Source: Cheiracanthium punctorium
Taxonomy: Eukaryota > Arthropoda > Arachnida > Araneae > Cheiracanthiidae
Length of the DNA stretch: 64,000 nucleotides
Direction of reading: 5' to 3'
Assembly: GCA_038373885.1 (NCBI GenBank)
Contig: JAWZYV010012238.1
Location: 1-64,000 of the forward strand
Shown here: one piece after another, positions 46,800-58,389 of the stretch
Numbering within the stretch: position 1 is the stretch's first letter
Layout of the letters: each line of letters starts with the position of its first letter
The notes under the pieces: model-generated
What the model was told of the DNA's origin: nothing
Databases searched by the model: none
The model's input: only the letters and a program-made list of their open reading frames with translations
Translations under genes and position numbers: made by a program

Positions 46800-47080
46800 G
46801 GAACGTACCTTAAAGCACTAATATTCCGACTAACGACGGTAAGCATGAAACCCTATTTTAGTTTATGGCTTTTTTTAAAATAGAACCCCCCCCCAAATTA
46901 CCTATAATCATTGATCATCATTTTCTTTGTTTGTAATATTTGTTACGTATAACACAAAAAACAAAACAAATAAAAACCCCCCCCCCCCCCCCCCAACACA
47001 ACGGCGGGCGTTAAAGCACTAAAATTCCAACTAACAATGTTAAGCATGAAACCCAAGATGGTCTAAAATAGAATCATTAC
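46800..47080. repeat. ~200 bp direct repeat with a poly(C) run
   Basis: ttaaagcactaatattccga...taagcatgaaaccc at 46810 recurs as ttaaagcactaaaattccaa...taagcatgaaaccc at 47011. Between them lies a C run of about 18 (46977-46994). Non-coding, just upstream of the gene-2 promoter block. Confidence 0.6.
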
Positions 47081-47183
47081 TTAATCATGATCATCATTTT
47101 CTTTTTGTTTTGTTAAATTTGAGCGTTCATCACCTAGGATAGGATCACTCATCAAACACGTGTTAACACTCAGTATACTGTTA

Positions 47184-47975
47184 TGTTAATATCACGTGAT
47201 TGTGTATGCAGGCGGAGAGGGGGGCAGCAACAAATATTTAGAATTTGTTAAAATATACTATTCCTTAACAAGGAAGCGACAATACTTTCGTTTTTTAACT
47301 AAGGAAACTGTTCCTGATCTTCTTCAAGGGTACATGTTGACATAGTTTTATTTTTTTTGTTAGATGAAATAAAAACGAAATCACTGGTAAGTCGTATAAT
47401 GAGTACTAACTACAGTGTATACACCACACCCATTTTTTTAAATGTTTTGCACGTCTTCCAGTTTTGGTACTAGCCTTGTGTTTTAGCATATCTGATTAAA
47501 ATTTTGCCAGAAAAAAAAATAGCTCATCCGATTTGTATAAATAGCAAGGGGTCAGGACCGAGAAATTATTCCCTCTTAGCAAAGGATATCCGAGAAAGAT
47601 AACTTCTATCACAATGCAGTCTCTGGTAAGTGTCCAGCTTTCTGAAATTATTAAAACAGTTTGACATAGTTAAATATAAGTTTAACCAATGCGAAATAAT
47701 ATTTTTAAAAAGCAAATCTCAGCTTCTCAAATTATTATGTACTTTTGATACTTTTACCTTCCGTCAAACCCTGTGTAATTTTAATGTCTGACGCATCACT
47801 CCTTAATTTAGAGTTTTCTCTGCAAAATGCGAAATCTATAAGTCATTTACAATATTTAAAAATGCATCTTTTCAGGTATTTTCCAAAATTCAAGCATACT
47901 TACAAAAACAAAATTAAAAAATAATTTTTAAAAAGGTACAAAACATGCAAAAATAACTTATTTGCAATGCAGTTA
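47184..47975 (+). repeat. duplicated promoter/first-exon block (gene-3 type), upstream copy
   Basis: Matches 60379-61168 over the whole upstream region (ggcggagaggggg, gggtacatg-tgacatagtt), the TATA box, the leader, the MQSL exon and about 350 nt of intron 1. Similarity ends near aataacttatt(t/a)gcaat. About 40 nt later the gene-1-type duplication (copy B) begins. Confidence 0.85.
47536..47544 (+). promoter_or_regulatory. TATA box of gene 2
   Basis: TATAAATAG, 78 nt before the start codon, identical in setting to gene 3 (gatttgtataaatagcaagg in both). It is unlike the gene-1 promoter, so gene 2 should be expressed like gene 3 rather than gene 1. Confidence 0.7.
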
Positions 47976-49296
47976 ACTTATTTGCAGTGAGCGAAATCAA
48001 AATTATTGCAGTCAAGTTCGAGAGAGTCCAGTGTCCCATTGCCCTTATTTTACAGGAACTGAGATGGGGTGAAAGGTGGGGGGGACGAATATCCCTTTTC
48101 CCCAAACCATATATCCCATTTCCCAAGAGAGCACTTTCTCTGTATTCAGTCCTTTAAACATAAAAGAAAATGAAAAATACCTCCAAACAGTTTTATTCAT
48201 CACATTTTTTAAAAAATGACCGTGAAATTTGCACTTCTTTTCTTCGGACCTTCATATTCACACCGCTTTAAGCACAATAAAAGAGCATTTTAAAGAGCTT
48301 TTCACTTTTTTTCTTAATCTAGACAGAAATATAATCAGTGTCCAGAAATATAATGTAAATATTATTAATAAAAGTTTATAAAAAGCTTAATTACAAAATT
48401 GTCCATGCTTTACAAAATGCAATTTTATAAGCCAATTGCAATTTAAACTAATGTTTCAAAAGTTTTAAGAAGCACATTTGCTTCTAAATCGATTTTCTTA
48501 ATTCATTGAAAAATGTACGAGAATATTTTCCACAACTATTCTCTTTTGGAAAACCTTTTCCACTAGAATATTTTCCTAGTAATAAATAGTTGCTAACTAT
48601 TTTTTATACAAATTTTAACTAAATAACTATTTTTATATTTTTTAAAATTTTTAAGACTTGATCACTCTGCAGTTTAAAAATCTGTATGAACTCTTTGGCC
48701 CACAAATTTCTCTAATTCATAATGAACATTAAAAAAAAAAGAAATTACAATTAAAATTGTTTTTTGCCTTTACATTCATTTACAAGAAGTAAAAAAATTG
48801 ATTATTAACTAAATACTCACTAGTTAGAACAGGCCCAACCACTGTTCCAAAGACCAGTGCCGATCCGCTACACTTACTACCGGTATATAAAATTTATTAA
48901 AAAATAATCAGTAGGAAATGCCACTCTAACTAAAAATTAAATTTGTATAACACTTAATAAATAAAAATGCTTAAGGTAATATTTATTGTTTTGGACCGAA
49001 GTTGGACCGCGACATATTTTTCCTATTTTTACCAGTCAGCAGATACTTTAAAGGGTTGGGGGAAGAGTTAAAATTAATGCGTTCCACATGCTCAACATTA
49101 CGCATCACTAACATTTTGTATCTGTCTTTTTTTCTCTTTACAGTTTGCCCTCCTCGTCCTTGTCGCCCTTTTGGTCTGCACCTTCGCCCAATGGCCCTTC
49201 TACAGCCCCTACTACAGCGCTCACGGCCTACCCTACCCCTATATCAACAACTACAAAGGAGGCGACGACCCACCTCTTTCCTACTACTGGCAGTGA
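47614..49296 (+). CDS. gene 2: 54-residue secreted tyrosine-rich peptide, chimeric
   Basis: Join 47614-47625 with 49144-49296. Exon 1 codes MQSL (donor GTAAGT) and is the twin of the gene-3 first exon. Exon 2 is the twin of gene 1: FALLVLVALLVCTFA then a 35-residue mature peptide starting QWPFYSPYY and ending PPLSYYWQ, phase 0. The 1.5 kb intron contains the junction of the two duplicated blocks. Compared with gene 1 the YNPA before LSYY has become GGDDPP, and the 3' UTR donor after the stop reads AAGATACG instead of AAGGTACG. The frame is intact, so it may be a working new gene or one starting to decay. Linkage of these exons is inferred: no other exon 1 lies nearer. Confidence 0.7.
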
Positions 49297-49439
49297 ACGG
49301 AAAATTAAGATACGATGCAAACCAAGGTTCGGTTTTCTTTGTCCGCTTCACGTGAAGTTATTGTGGCTGTATTAGAGGGAAATATGTCAAAATGAATCAG
49401 ATTTTATATCAATGAAATTGCACCCATGCAGAAGAGATA

Positions 49440-49860
49440 AGCAAATAACTAAAAATAAATAAATAAATAAAAAATAAAGATATATAGAGAGGCAAAAAAT
49501 TAATTCATCAATTAATTAAAAAATACATAAGGAGAAATCGACGTAAGAGATTATTTCGTTACATATATCTTCTGAAAATAAATAAATAAATAAATAAATG
49601 AAAATAAAGATATATATAGAGGCAAAAAATTAATTCATCAATTAATTTAAAAATACATAAGGAGAAATCGACGAGATTATTTCGTTACATATATCTTCTG
49701 AAATAAATAAATAAATAAAAAATAAAGATATATATAGAGGCAAAAAATTAATTCATCAATTAATTAAAAAATACATAAGGAGAAATCGACGTAAGAGATT
49801 ATTTCGTTACATATATCTTCTGAAAAAATAAATAAGTAAATAAATAAAGATAAAATAAAA
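49440..49860. repeat. tandem array, ~120-130 bp unit, about 3 copies
   Basis: Units start gatatatagaggcaaaaaat, followed by taattcatcaattaatt, acataaggagaaatcgacg and ttcgttacatatatcttctg, each separated by (AAAT)n. Copy A of the duplication has one unit only (~35905-36010), so the expansion is specific to copy B. Confidence 0.75.
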
Positions 49861-50658
49861 AAAGGGTTGGCGGTTTGTTTGTATAGTGGGCTAGTATGAA
49901 AATCCACTCCACTGAACAGATGTGCTTGAAAATTTGTACAAATACGATAAAAAAAAAAGAAAAAAAAAACTGCAGGAAAAATACTGTCAAATTAAAAAAA
50001 TCGGGAAATCTACCTGCTCTCTTCGACTTTTAGTAATTTTTAAGTTAATAAAACGTCCCCAGTATCTGATAGAATAAGATAGTGATCCGATAAAGAATGA
50101 AAATAAGATTGATGTCATTCTTTTAAAAATGCATTAGAAGTTAGATATCCAATTATGGTTGCAGGATGTGGCTTAATGTCACTGGTGAAATAATTCCTTA
50201 AATTCAAATTTTAAATACTAAGTAATGTTTCGTTGAGAAAAGACTCAAGAATAGTGATTCTTTCTGCCGTTCAAAATACCGTCTTCAGGAAATCAAGTGC
50301 TGAAAATTTCATGTTTCACTTTCTTTTTGATGAATTTCTTTTTCTGGAATCTAGTATCTGAATCACTTTATCACCTTTTTTTCAATCCGTGAGGGAGTCT
50401 TTAAGCTGTTCACGAAGCAAACTAGTACATGGTCCTATAAGACAAAGTCAGTTTTATTCTTTTTAACTTAACTATTCTGATACAAATGTTAACGTTAAGA
50501 GTGAAATAATTTGGTAGTTTTGAAATTTCTACTCCAGTCAAATAAACTTAAGGGGTTTTTGAAACAACTGTTTCATTTACATTTCTACGTTAAATAAATG
50601 GATTAAAGGACGGTTTTATTTTGGAATTTTTACAATTGTCAAATTACGCACACCGGGC

Positions 50659-50835
50659 ATAGCTGCCAAGTATTACGGAATAAAATTAACCACTTTTTGT
50701 GAATTAATTCTTTGAATATTTTTCCAAAACAATAATCAGCTCACGCTTTTAACGCAGAAATTCTGCGATATTATAAACAGAAAATTATCGTTCACAAAAA
50801 GTGGTTAATTATATCCGGTAATACTTGGCACCTAT
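50659..50835. mobile_element. palindromic MITE (CCACTTTTT family), copy 2
   Basis: Left arm catagctgccaagtattacg plus attaaccactttttgtgaa. Right arm ttcacaaaaagtggttaatt plus taatacttggcacctatg. The arms are about 45 bp. It is absent from copy A of the duplication, so it inserted afterwards, as part of a ~0.65 kb gain. Confidence 0.7.
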
Positions 50836-52771
50836 GACAGAGTAGAATACTTGTTCCTTATGAGGCTTATAAACAGTTGTTGTAACTTTAACTGAAATAC
50901 ATGACTCTGAATTTAGCAATTACTTTTAGTTATTCATAATTTGTTTTGTCACTGTAGCTCGACAAGTTTTGAACGTATATTTCTTAAGCACATAATTTTT
51001 TGATGTGTAATGTATTCTAGAAAGCCGTTTTAGATAAAATTCAATCTGAATGTAAAATTAAATTTACAGAAACCATAAAAAATATTACTATGAAATGCTC
51101 AAGCAGGAAAACATCATAAGTGTTCATTTTTCCAGACTTTAATAGTACAGTGGTACTGTTTTAATAGTATAAATGTAATTTTCTTAAATTTTCATGATTC
51201 TTTTTATTATTATCATATGCATACATCATATGTTATTACAAATAGATTTAAAAAGATTTAAATTAAATTATTTTTGTCAAATTCTTCATTAACTTTTATA
51301 TGGTTTCTAACACAGAAAATAAATTTATAACATTTGGCATTAAAAAATATTTTTGCTTTAATAAAAAATAGTTTTTTTAACATATTTGGAATTAGCAAAA
51401 AAATATAGAGTCAAACATCAAAACTGAAAGCATTTTCCCCAATTAATTCGATGTAATTGATAATTAACTTATTCAAAAACTAATGCCTCGAAAGCTGTTA
51501 AGCCTCAATTTCATAAATTTACTTTTAGTAGCATTTTGATAATTTTAGATAATTTCTAGATTTAAAAAAAAACCTCTTTCCACTGAATAAAGTTTTGTAA
51601 TAAATTATAGAACAAGAAAAAATTACTTTTCAAGAGAAATTTTTTACATAATTGCATACGAATGAAGCTATTGATAGAAAAGTTTATTATTCATCGAAAC
51701 ATACAATTTTCAAAAGCTCAATACTTTTAGTATGTACGACTGTTAATGTTTTTATTAAAATATCTCGCCTTAGCGGAAAGTATAAAACTTCTCTACAGTT
51801 TTGATAGAGATATCGTAAACATCTGAAACAATATTTATAGACGTTATCAGTAATACGATTCTAAAGTAATTTCTGAAAAAATTACATGAACCCAAGTTTT
51901 ATGCTTATATTTTAAATTGACTAAAAAAATGTTATGTTGTTTATAAATGTCTGAAATTTCTTTCATTCCTTTTTCTAAAAATACAGTTTGTAAAGCTATT
52001 TTTTAAAATTATTCAATTTATATAGATAAAAAAAGAAAATTGAAATCTGCAAGTTTTTATATGTCTGAACATCAAATGTTTTTTAAACATTTATTTTCTT
52101 CTACAAAAGACCAATTGATACCTAACTAAAAGTACTTATCCAAATAATTCAATTCTTCACGAATGCATTCTCAACTGAAAGTTTTATTTCAGATCCAGTG
52201 AAAAAAAAATATTTCAAGTATAAAATATGAGTCAAATATTGTACAAAATCTCATTATAGTTTTAAGTTTTACAAGTATGAATAACGAAGTTGTAATTATG
52301 TGCAATAACAGACCAATTACTACGGCTATAATTTTTAAATCTATAAATCCTCTCTTGTCAATCAGCGTTGAACATTTTACGAGCAATCAATATTTTTTTG
52401 CTGAACACATCTTTAAAAAGCCTTCTTTGCCTAATTACCAAGCCTATTATCTAATTTGAATTTCAGTAATGAAAATTTGTTATCATTCATCCATGAATTA
52501 AGACTGACAAGGCGCTCTTAACGGTAAATGATGTAATATAAGTTCTTTTCAGCTATTTGGATTTCGAAAAAAAAAAAAAAAAAACCCTCACAAATTCAAC
52601 TTCGGAAATTTCACTACCATTCAAATATTCTTTTGTGTAACGTCAAAAAAAAAAAAAAAAAAAAATCTACATGTCAGTGTGTATTATCTACACATTCACT
52701 TGCGTTAAATTCATTTATTCAAAATTAAAGCATCGACGCATGTGAACGTCGATTGAGAACTACAAAAAGTC

Positions 52772-52806
<35 letters not shown>

Positions 52807-52857
52807 GTGGAAACAGAAAGATACCACATATGTGCACCTTTGGAACAAAGAGATCAA

Positions 52858-53085
52858 GGGCGAGATTCAAGTGAAACGCGCGCGATCGAGTTAGAATCGA
52901 ACGTTTTTCAGTCCACAGTTCGAAAGTTTTGGCAGAATGCTTCCAATGAACAAATCTATATCGCGCTGCCACGTGATCAAAACACAATTGGTTTGTTTCA
53001 GTTGAATAAGAAACATTGATGTATTTCGAAGTTTTCCCTGTTCGACACGGAAAACGTTCGAATTGTGTTTCACTTGAATCTCTCC
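52858..53085. mobile_element. MITE with GATTCAAGTGAAAC ends
   Basis: Starts GGGCGAGATTCAAGTGAAAC and ends GTTTCACTTGAATCTCTCC. A reverse-oriented copy begins at 62748 in the corresponding intron of gene 3. The frames on both strands (52753-53019, 52802-53119) lack family features. Copy A of the duplication lacks it. Confidence 0.65.
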
Positions 53086-53214
53086 TTAAAGCTTGATCGC
53101 AAACGTTTGAACTAACCATTTATCTCTCTTATAATTTATAATTCTTTTACATTATCGTGTGTTTACTGTTTATTAAATTATATGATTTTAAATAGTACTC
53201 TTTTTATATTTCAG

Positions 53215-53310
53215 GACATTTTCATCAGGATTCTTTGATTTTTGACACTCGGTTTACGGATTGGATGACGACTTGCAAAAATAAATGAACCTTTTAATTT
53301 TCTGTTTCAC
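53215..53310 (+). other. terminal 3' UTR exon of gene 2 (copy B)
   Basis: Same opening gacattttcatcaggattct and AATAAA (53280-53285) as the gene-1 exon at 38484. Whether gene 2 transcripts still reach it is uncertain, because the upstream donor is changed. Confidence 0.5.
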
Positions 53311-54990
53311 CCAGCTATGTCCCAATATTCCTTTTGTCAAACTATTTCTGTAAACTTTCAAGTGTTGATTAAAATGAAAAATGCCAACTTCTGTGCTTTA
53401 TTTCTATTAATTGCACTACGATAGGATGAACTTTACATTTTGACATGAATCCTGATTTAGAATTATAGCTCGGAGAGTAGTTTTTACAAGATTAATAAAA
53501 AGTAATAAATTATAGAAAATTCTTGATTATTTATTTTAAACTTTTAAGATTTAAAAAATTCATATATAATATATTGCACCGTGTTTACTAATATTTAGAG
53601 CTTGTAATTATAAGCTACAAGTTAGCAACAGATAAGGAAATTTTATTCTAGAATTCATTGAGTTTGCAATCAACGGCGTGAAGTAGAGAAAATTTTTCCA
53701 ATAAAGAAAATAAAATACAAATCTCTGGTAGAAAAAAAAATGAAAGATTAAAATAGCAAAAAATGAACTATGGAAAGTACAGAAGCAGGGTATAAGTGAA
53801 AAGAAATTACCAAAATTGATTCGAAGATGTGTAACTATGTTGAAAATGTGTTTCAATTGGACTTAAAAAGATAGATGTTAGGATCTGTGTCTTAACAATG
53901 GCAAAGAAACAAAACCTATCACCTTGGTGGAAAAAGTTTAATGATGGTAGAAAAAAGGTGAATTTATCATTTTGCTAATTTTCTGCAACACCATGAAATC
54001 TTTGATGTGAAGAACAATGTCGGAGCTCATTTAGAATTTCGATTTTTACATAGCTAAAAGAGTTATTTCAGTAATTTAACATTAAAACACTTGTTTCATA
54101 AAAGTGCATGAATTTAATACATGGAAAATGTACTTTTTAACTATGGAATATCTTATACAAAACGTCTGTGGAAATGGTTAGGATGTTTCAACACGAAATC
54201 TTTATTCTAATCAATGCAAATCTGTTATTTCCACTAAAAAAATTATGAAATTTAAAGCCTTACACAGTTTTCAGCTTCCTAAATCAATCTGAATTTTGTT
54301 TGCTATTTTGCTAAGAGCACGAGTTACACGAATTTTAATATTCGTCATTTCATAGGCAAAACCTAGTATTAAAGTATAGTTTTAGCGTTTTCTCAAAATG
54401 AGATTTTTGAGACTTTGCTTTATCGCAAAACATCCGACATCCGACCTTGGTGGAAAAAGTTTAATGATGGTAGAGAAAAGGTGAATTTATCATTTTCTTT
54501 TTATCATATTTCAATTTATCATTTTCTGCAACACTATGAAATCTTTGAAGAACAGCGTAAGAGATCATTTAGAATTTCGATTTTTACATAGCTAAAAGAG
54601 TTATTTCAGTAATTAAACATTAAAACACTTATCTCATAAAAGTGCATGAATTTAATACATGGAAAATGTACTTTTTAGTTAAGGAATATCTTACACGATA
54701 TTCCTTATGTTTTAACTCAAAATCTTTATTCTAATGAATGCGAATCTGTCATTTCCAGTAGGAAGCCCCTGCATAATAAATAAAAAAGACGCTAAAATAT
54801 ACTTTCTGAAGATTCTTTTATTCTCCGATTCTGAGGAATGAAAAGGCAAATTTCTATTAGATTTCTGAAGATTTTTCTAAACTTCATCCTCTTTTTGCCA
54901 AAAAAAAAAAGGGGGGGGGGTGGGGCGTTTTCTCATCCCTCTTGTCTGGAACTAAACTAGCATGAAAAGCTGAGAGTCTTTGTGCTGTGT
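53310..54990. other. intergenic, no gene; repeated block
   Basis: Aligns with 38580-40060 of copy A. The block ttagaatttcgatttttaca...aatctttattctaat-aatgc occurs twice here (54030-54230, 54567-54745). An A run then G run lies at 54901-54923. Confidence 0.5.
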
Positions 54991-54995
54991 ATTGC

Positions 54996-55242
54996 GTTTA
55001 AGGCCAACCGGCACTAGGGGTATCTGCCTAGGGGTCTATGCCTTGGGCGAAGGACTTTATTAAGGAGTTCTAACGCGTATTCACGACAGGGCCCTCTGGA
55101 TGACAATAGATTGTCATCCAGAGGGCCCTGCTACAACTCCACCGTTGGATCGACACCCATGCGGTAGGTCGGAGTCCTGGTCTTTCACACTTCAGCTATC
55201 TACCATATTTAGTGTCTTCTCCACTTGGCCATGGTGGGGTCC
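54996..55242 (-). mobile_element. tRNA-derived SINE (reverse) with a 20 bp perfect hairpin
   Basis: Reverse complement of the family: tgccttgggcgaaggacttt, gttctaacgcgtattcacg, ccaccgttggatcgacaccc, and the head cttctccacttggccatggt. In place of the usual tctggagaaaac segment it carries CAGGGCCCTCTGGATGACAA (55087-55106), a TAGA loop and the exact complement (55111-55130). Confidence 0.75.
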
Positions 55243-56259
55243 TTGCACTAAAGTGCTCTTGATTTTCTGTTCAAATGTTTATGCTGCTAAATAAAATTGA
55301 ATCAACGTATACATCAACTTTAGAGTCATTTCATGGCGATAGAAAAAGCTAAAAATGTAAATGATTTTTATTACTTTTTATTTAAAAATAAAGTTAAGAG
55401 CATTTTTTCAGCTTTATAGTATGCATGTTCGGACCACCAATAAGCAAACAATAGTTTGTATTTTGATGCATAATTAAATTCTAGTAACTTAGGTTATTTG
55501 AGAGCTCTGACTAACGTAATATTGGTTAATTTCAATGTTACGTCAGGCCAATAAAGACCAGTATTTTAGTAAACTTGAAAATTAAACTATTATGTCCTTA
55601 TTCATTATCTTCTTATAATACATATGAGTAAAGCTGAAAAAGTTACCTTAATTTTATTTTTAACTATTCGGTCATAAAAATCATTTTCATTTTCAGCTAG
55701 AAATGTTACGTTAGTCACCATAGAATGACCCTTTATTATTTCACAAAATTCTAAAATCGCTCGTTGTGAAAAACATAGACAAAATAATTTGAATAAAAGA
55801 AATCTGTCTTTTTAGGTATGAAAATTTCCTTATTCAAATTTTTCCGTTTAAAACGAAAATACGCATAAATAGCAGACTGAAAATTCGCGACATCTCATAT
55901 TCATTTTATTCTGAATTGCCTTTTTGAATTCTTCGTTTAACTTTGGCTTTGAATAAACGAGCGAACAGGCGTTAAAGGATTTGCTACACATTGAATATGT
56001 CTGTCAATTTTCAGCACATTGCCCAGTGAAAATGTGTTGAAAAGCGTTACGACAATGCTGAAGACAAAATTTAAATTGGGCAATTGCGGAAAAAAAAAAA
56101 ATTAAAAAATGTCCGCTATGGTTACTATGCATGAAAAAAAAAAAATCTGATGTAGACAGGACATGACTTCGTTGCACGAATATTAAGTCAAAAATATTTT
56201 CGGTGTACTTCATCTAAACTTATTTTGCTTGAAAGAGATAAAATACTGCAGTAATACAA

Positions 56260-56900
56260 AGATTCAGCGATTTCTAGCGAAATATTTCCGATATCGCCAA
56301 GCTGGGTTCAATTTGAAAGATTTATTTTGGGCATTAAATTTGGCGATATTTCGCCAAAAGCCGACAAGCTTGAGATAGTTTGCGAGAGTTCGGGGATATC
56401 CAAAGTAGTCATTGACCACAGACTTTCAATGAATCGAGTATATCCATACACCTTTATGTATTTAAAGTCATTTGGCTGAACCTGTACATAAATTACCCGG
56501 TCGATTGCAATCAAAAGAGAGATGCACACTTAGATGTTACCATAGCTCTAAATTAGAAATTCCAACATTCTACGGTTAAAAGGTTTAGAATTATGAGAAA
56601 TACAAAATTATTTTTGGCAATGAATTTGGCGATATTTCGGCAAAACTTCCCAAGGTCTATGTCAAATGATTTTGGGCATGAACCAAACAATGACTGACTA
56701 GAGACGAAATATATTGAAGATGTCCATAGACATTAATGTACTGAAATTCTTTTGGGTGGTCCTGTAAATAAACTTTCCAGTAGATTGGAACTAAAAATCG
56801 AGATACACAACTAGATGCTACAACAATCTTGTATATGAAGTTTCAAAGCTGTACGACAAATAATTTTTGAAATAAGAGAGTTAAATATATTCGGTGTACT
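56260..56900. repeat. diverged tandem dimer, ~340 bp unit
   Basis: Both units contain aaatttggcgatatttcg, gccaaaa/ggcaaaa, aatgactgactag or attgaccacagac, gtccata/atccata, cctgtacataaa/cctgtaaataaa and gagatacacaactagatg/gagatgcacacttagatg. Copy A of the duplication retains part of one unit (~40960-41120). Non-coding. Confidence 0.6.
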
Positions 56901-56930
56901 TCATCTGAACTTCTTTACTTCATCTAAATC

Positions 56931-56966
56931 ACGACTTTTGGTGTGCGTGTGCACACCAAAAGTCGT
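56931..56966. repeat. perfect 16 bp hairpin
   Basis: ACGACTTTTGGTGTGC, loop GTGT, then the exact complement. The word caccaaa-ttttgg recurs nearby (57044, 57106). Possibly the joined ends of a MITE. Not a transcription terminator in this eukaryotic setting. Confidence 0.7.
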
Positions 56967-57371
56967 AAAATGATGTAACCTTGTTGTGCTTCACCAACAC
57001 TTGATTACCACTTATGGTTAAACTTATGGTTAAACTTGAGCACCAAATGTTGGAACAGGACTTCACTATCTGGAGACAACTTTTCTAGTGCCAAGTTTTG
57101 GTGAAATGCTGCACCAAATTTTTAAGAGCGTATATTACTTTAAATGCACAAGGCATATGTTTAGGATACCCCAAAACCTTTGTTTATCTTTTTACGATAG
57201 TGATAAGTATAGTTGAAATATCAGACCAAAAAGGAAATCTCGGGGAGAAGAAATGATTTTTAAACGATGTTCTAATCCAGGGGTTTAAACTTTCAGGTAA
57301 TCGAGGGCCGCAGTAGGAAACTACTGTCTAGTGGCGGGTAGTAAGGTTATCAGAACCATACCTAGGAAATA

Positions 57372-58205
57372 CAGGGTGTGTCACATTTGGAAGGCAACAA
57401 AAAGAGATACATTAAAAATACTGCAAAAAAGTTGACTTTATTGGCGAAGAAAGGTTACAAGTTTTATTTCACAAGAGTCCAACATGCGAACCTTTCGTGA
57501 CAACCTCCGATTAAGGCAATTTTGTCGGGGGTGGGGATGGGAAGAGGGCAGTTACTTTGTCGGTGGGGTCAGTGTTAGTTAGAAGATTGACATGTACATC
57601 CATTTTATGGAAGTAAGATAGGATCTTTTACATTACTTCCTTTTTTCTCAATTAGGGTGGTAGCCCCTCCGCCCCCCTATAATCCGTCCTTGTTTCGCGA
57701 TGCGGCAGTTATAAAGTCTAAAGTTAAATTCTTCCCACATTCACACATGCTTTTCAAAATGGTAACAAATGCAGTTGTTATCCTTTGGCGTAAATTTCGC
57801 CTTTGGCACGAACTCACTATCTTTTATTTACCTCCCCCCCCAAAAAAAAAATCGCCTGGAACTGCATCCGGAGAGCGAGGTGGCCACGGAAGAAGGCGAT
57901 TGTCGTCGGTAGAACCTCGTCCAATCTAACGACGAGAAAGCCCGTTATTTGTGAAACAAAACTTGCAATATTTCTTTTTTGGAGAAGACTTTACTGGAGA
58001 AAGAAACATTGCAAGTTTGGTTTTTTTGGAGAACAAAATAACTTGCATTGATCCGTCGCTGCCTCGAAAGGTTCACATGTTTGACTGTTGTGAAATAAAA
58101 CTTGTAACATTTCCTTCCCCCCAAAAGTCAACTTTGATACTGTATTGGTAATATATATTGTTTTATGAGCCTTCCAAAACCGGGAGGGAATTGTGACACA
58201 CCCTG
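57372..58205 (-). mobile_element. mariner-like element, both ends present
   Basis: CAGGGTGTGTCACA at the left and TGTGACACACCCTG at the right are flanked by TA on both sides, 834 bp. On the minus strand around 57845-57930 a decayed core reads IGRGSTDDNRLLPWPPRSPD. The WPPRSPD box next to the third catalytic aspartate is characteristic of mariner transposases. Frames are broken before and after it, so it is inactive. Plus-strand frames (57657, 57803, 57951) are shadows. Confidence 0.75.
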
Positions 58206-58389
58206 TACTTTGGGGGAAAGTAGTTTACGACCTTGATCATGGTTGGCCCACTTAAATTCAAGTTACTCAAAACAAAAACAAGTATTCAATTGTGATTGAA
58301 CTAAGAAGTGGACATTTTATCGACCCGGGCCCAAGGAGTAATAGGATGGTTCTTGAGCCACTACGCCACCTGGAGGGCTAGTTTACAAA

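Larger units (their letters stand above)
49300..53214 (+). other. region corresponding to the 3' UTR intron in gene 2
   Basis: Aligns with 35755-38483 of gene 1, except for insertions. The donor equivalent has lost its GT, while the acceptor (tttttatatttcag ending 53214) is intact. No coding frame is credible. A runs lie at 52570-52583 and 52647-52664, and a T run at about 52773-52803. Confidence 0.5.

Noticed and set aside
49440..49860. possible CRISPR-like array
   Set aside because: Three long AT-rich units with (AAAT)n between them in a eukaryotic intron-like region. No short repeat/unique spacer structure.
52753..53119. 88- and 105-codon opposed frames
   Set aside because: They lie over a poly(T) run and a MITE and show no protein features.
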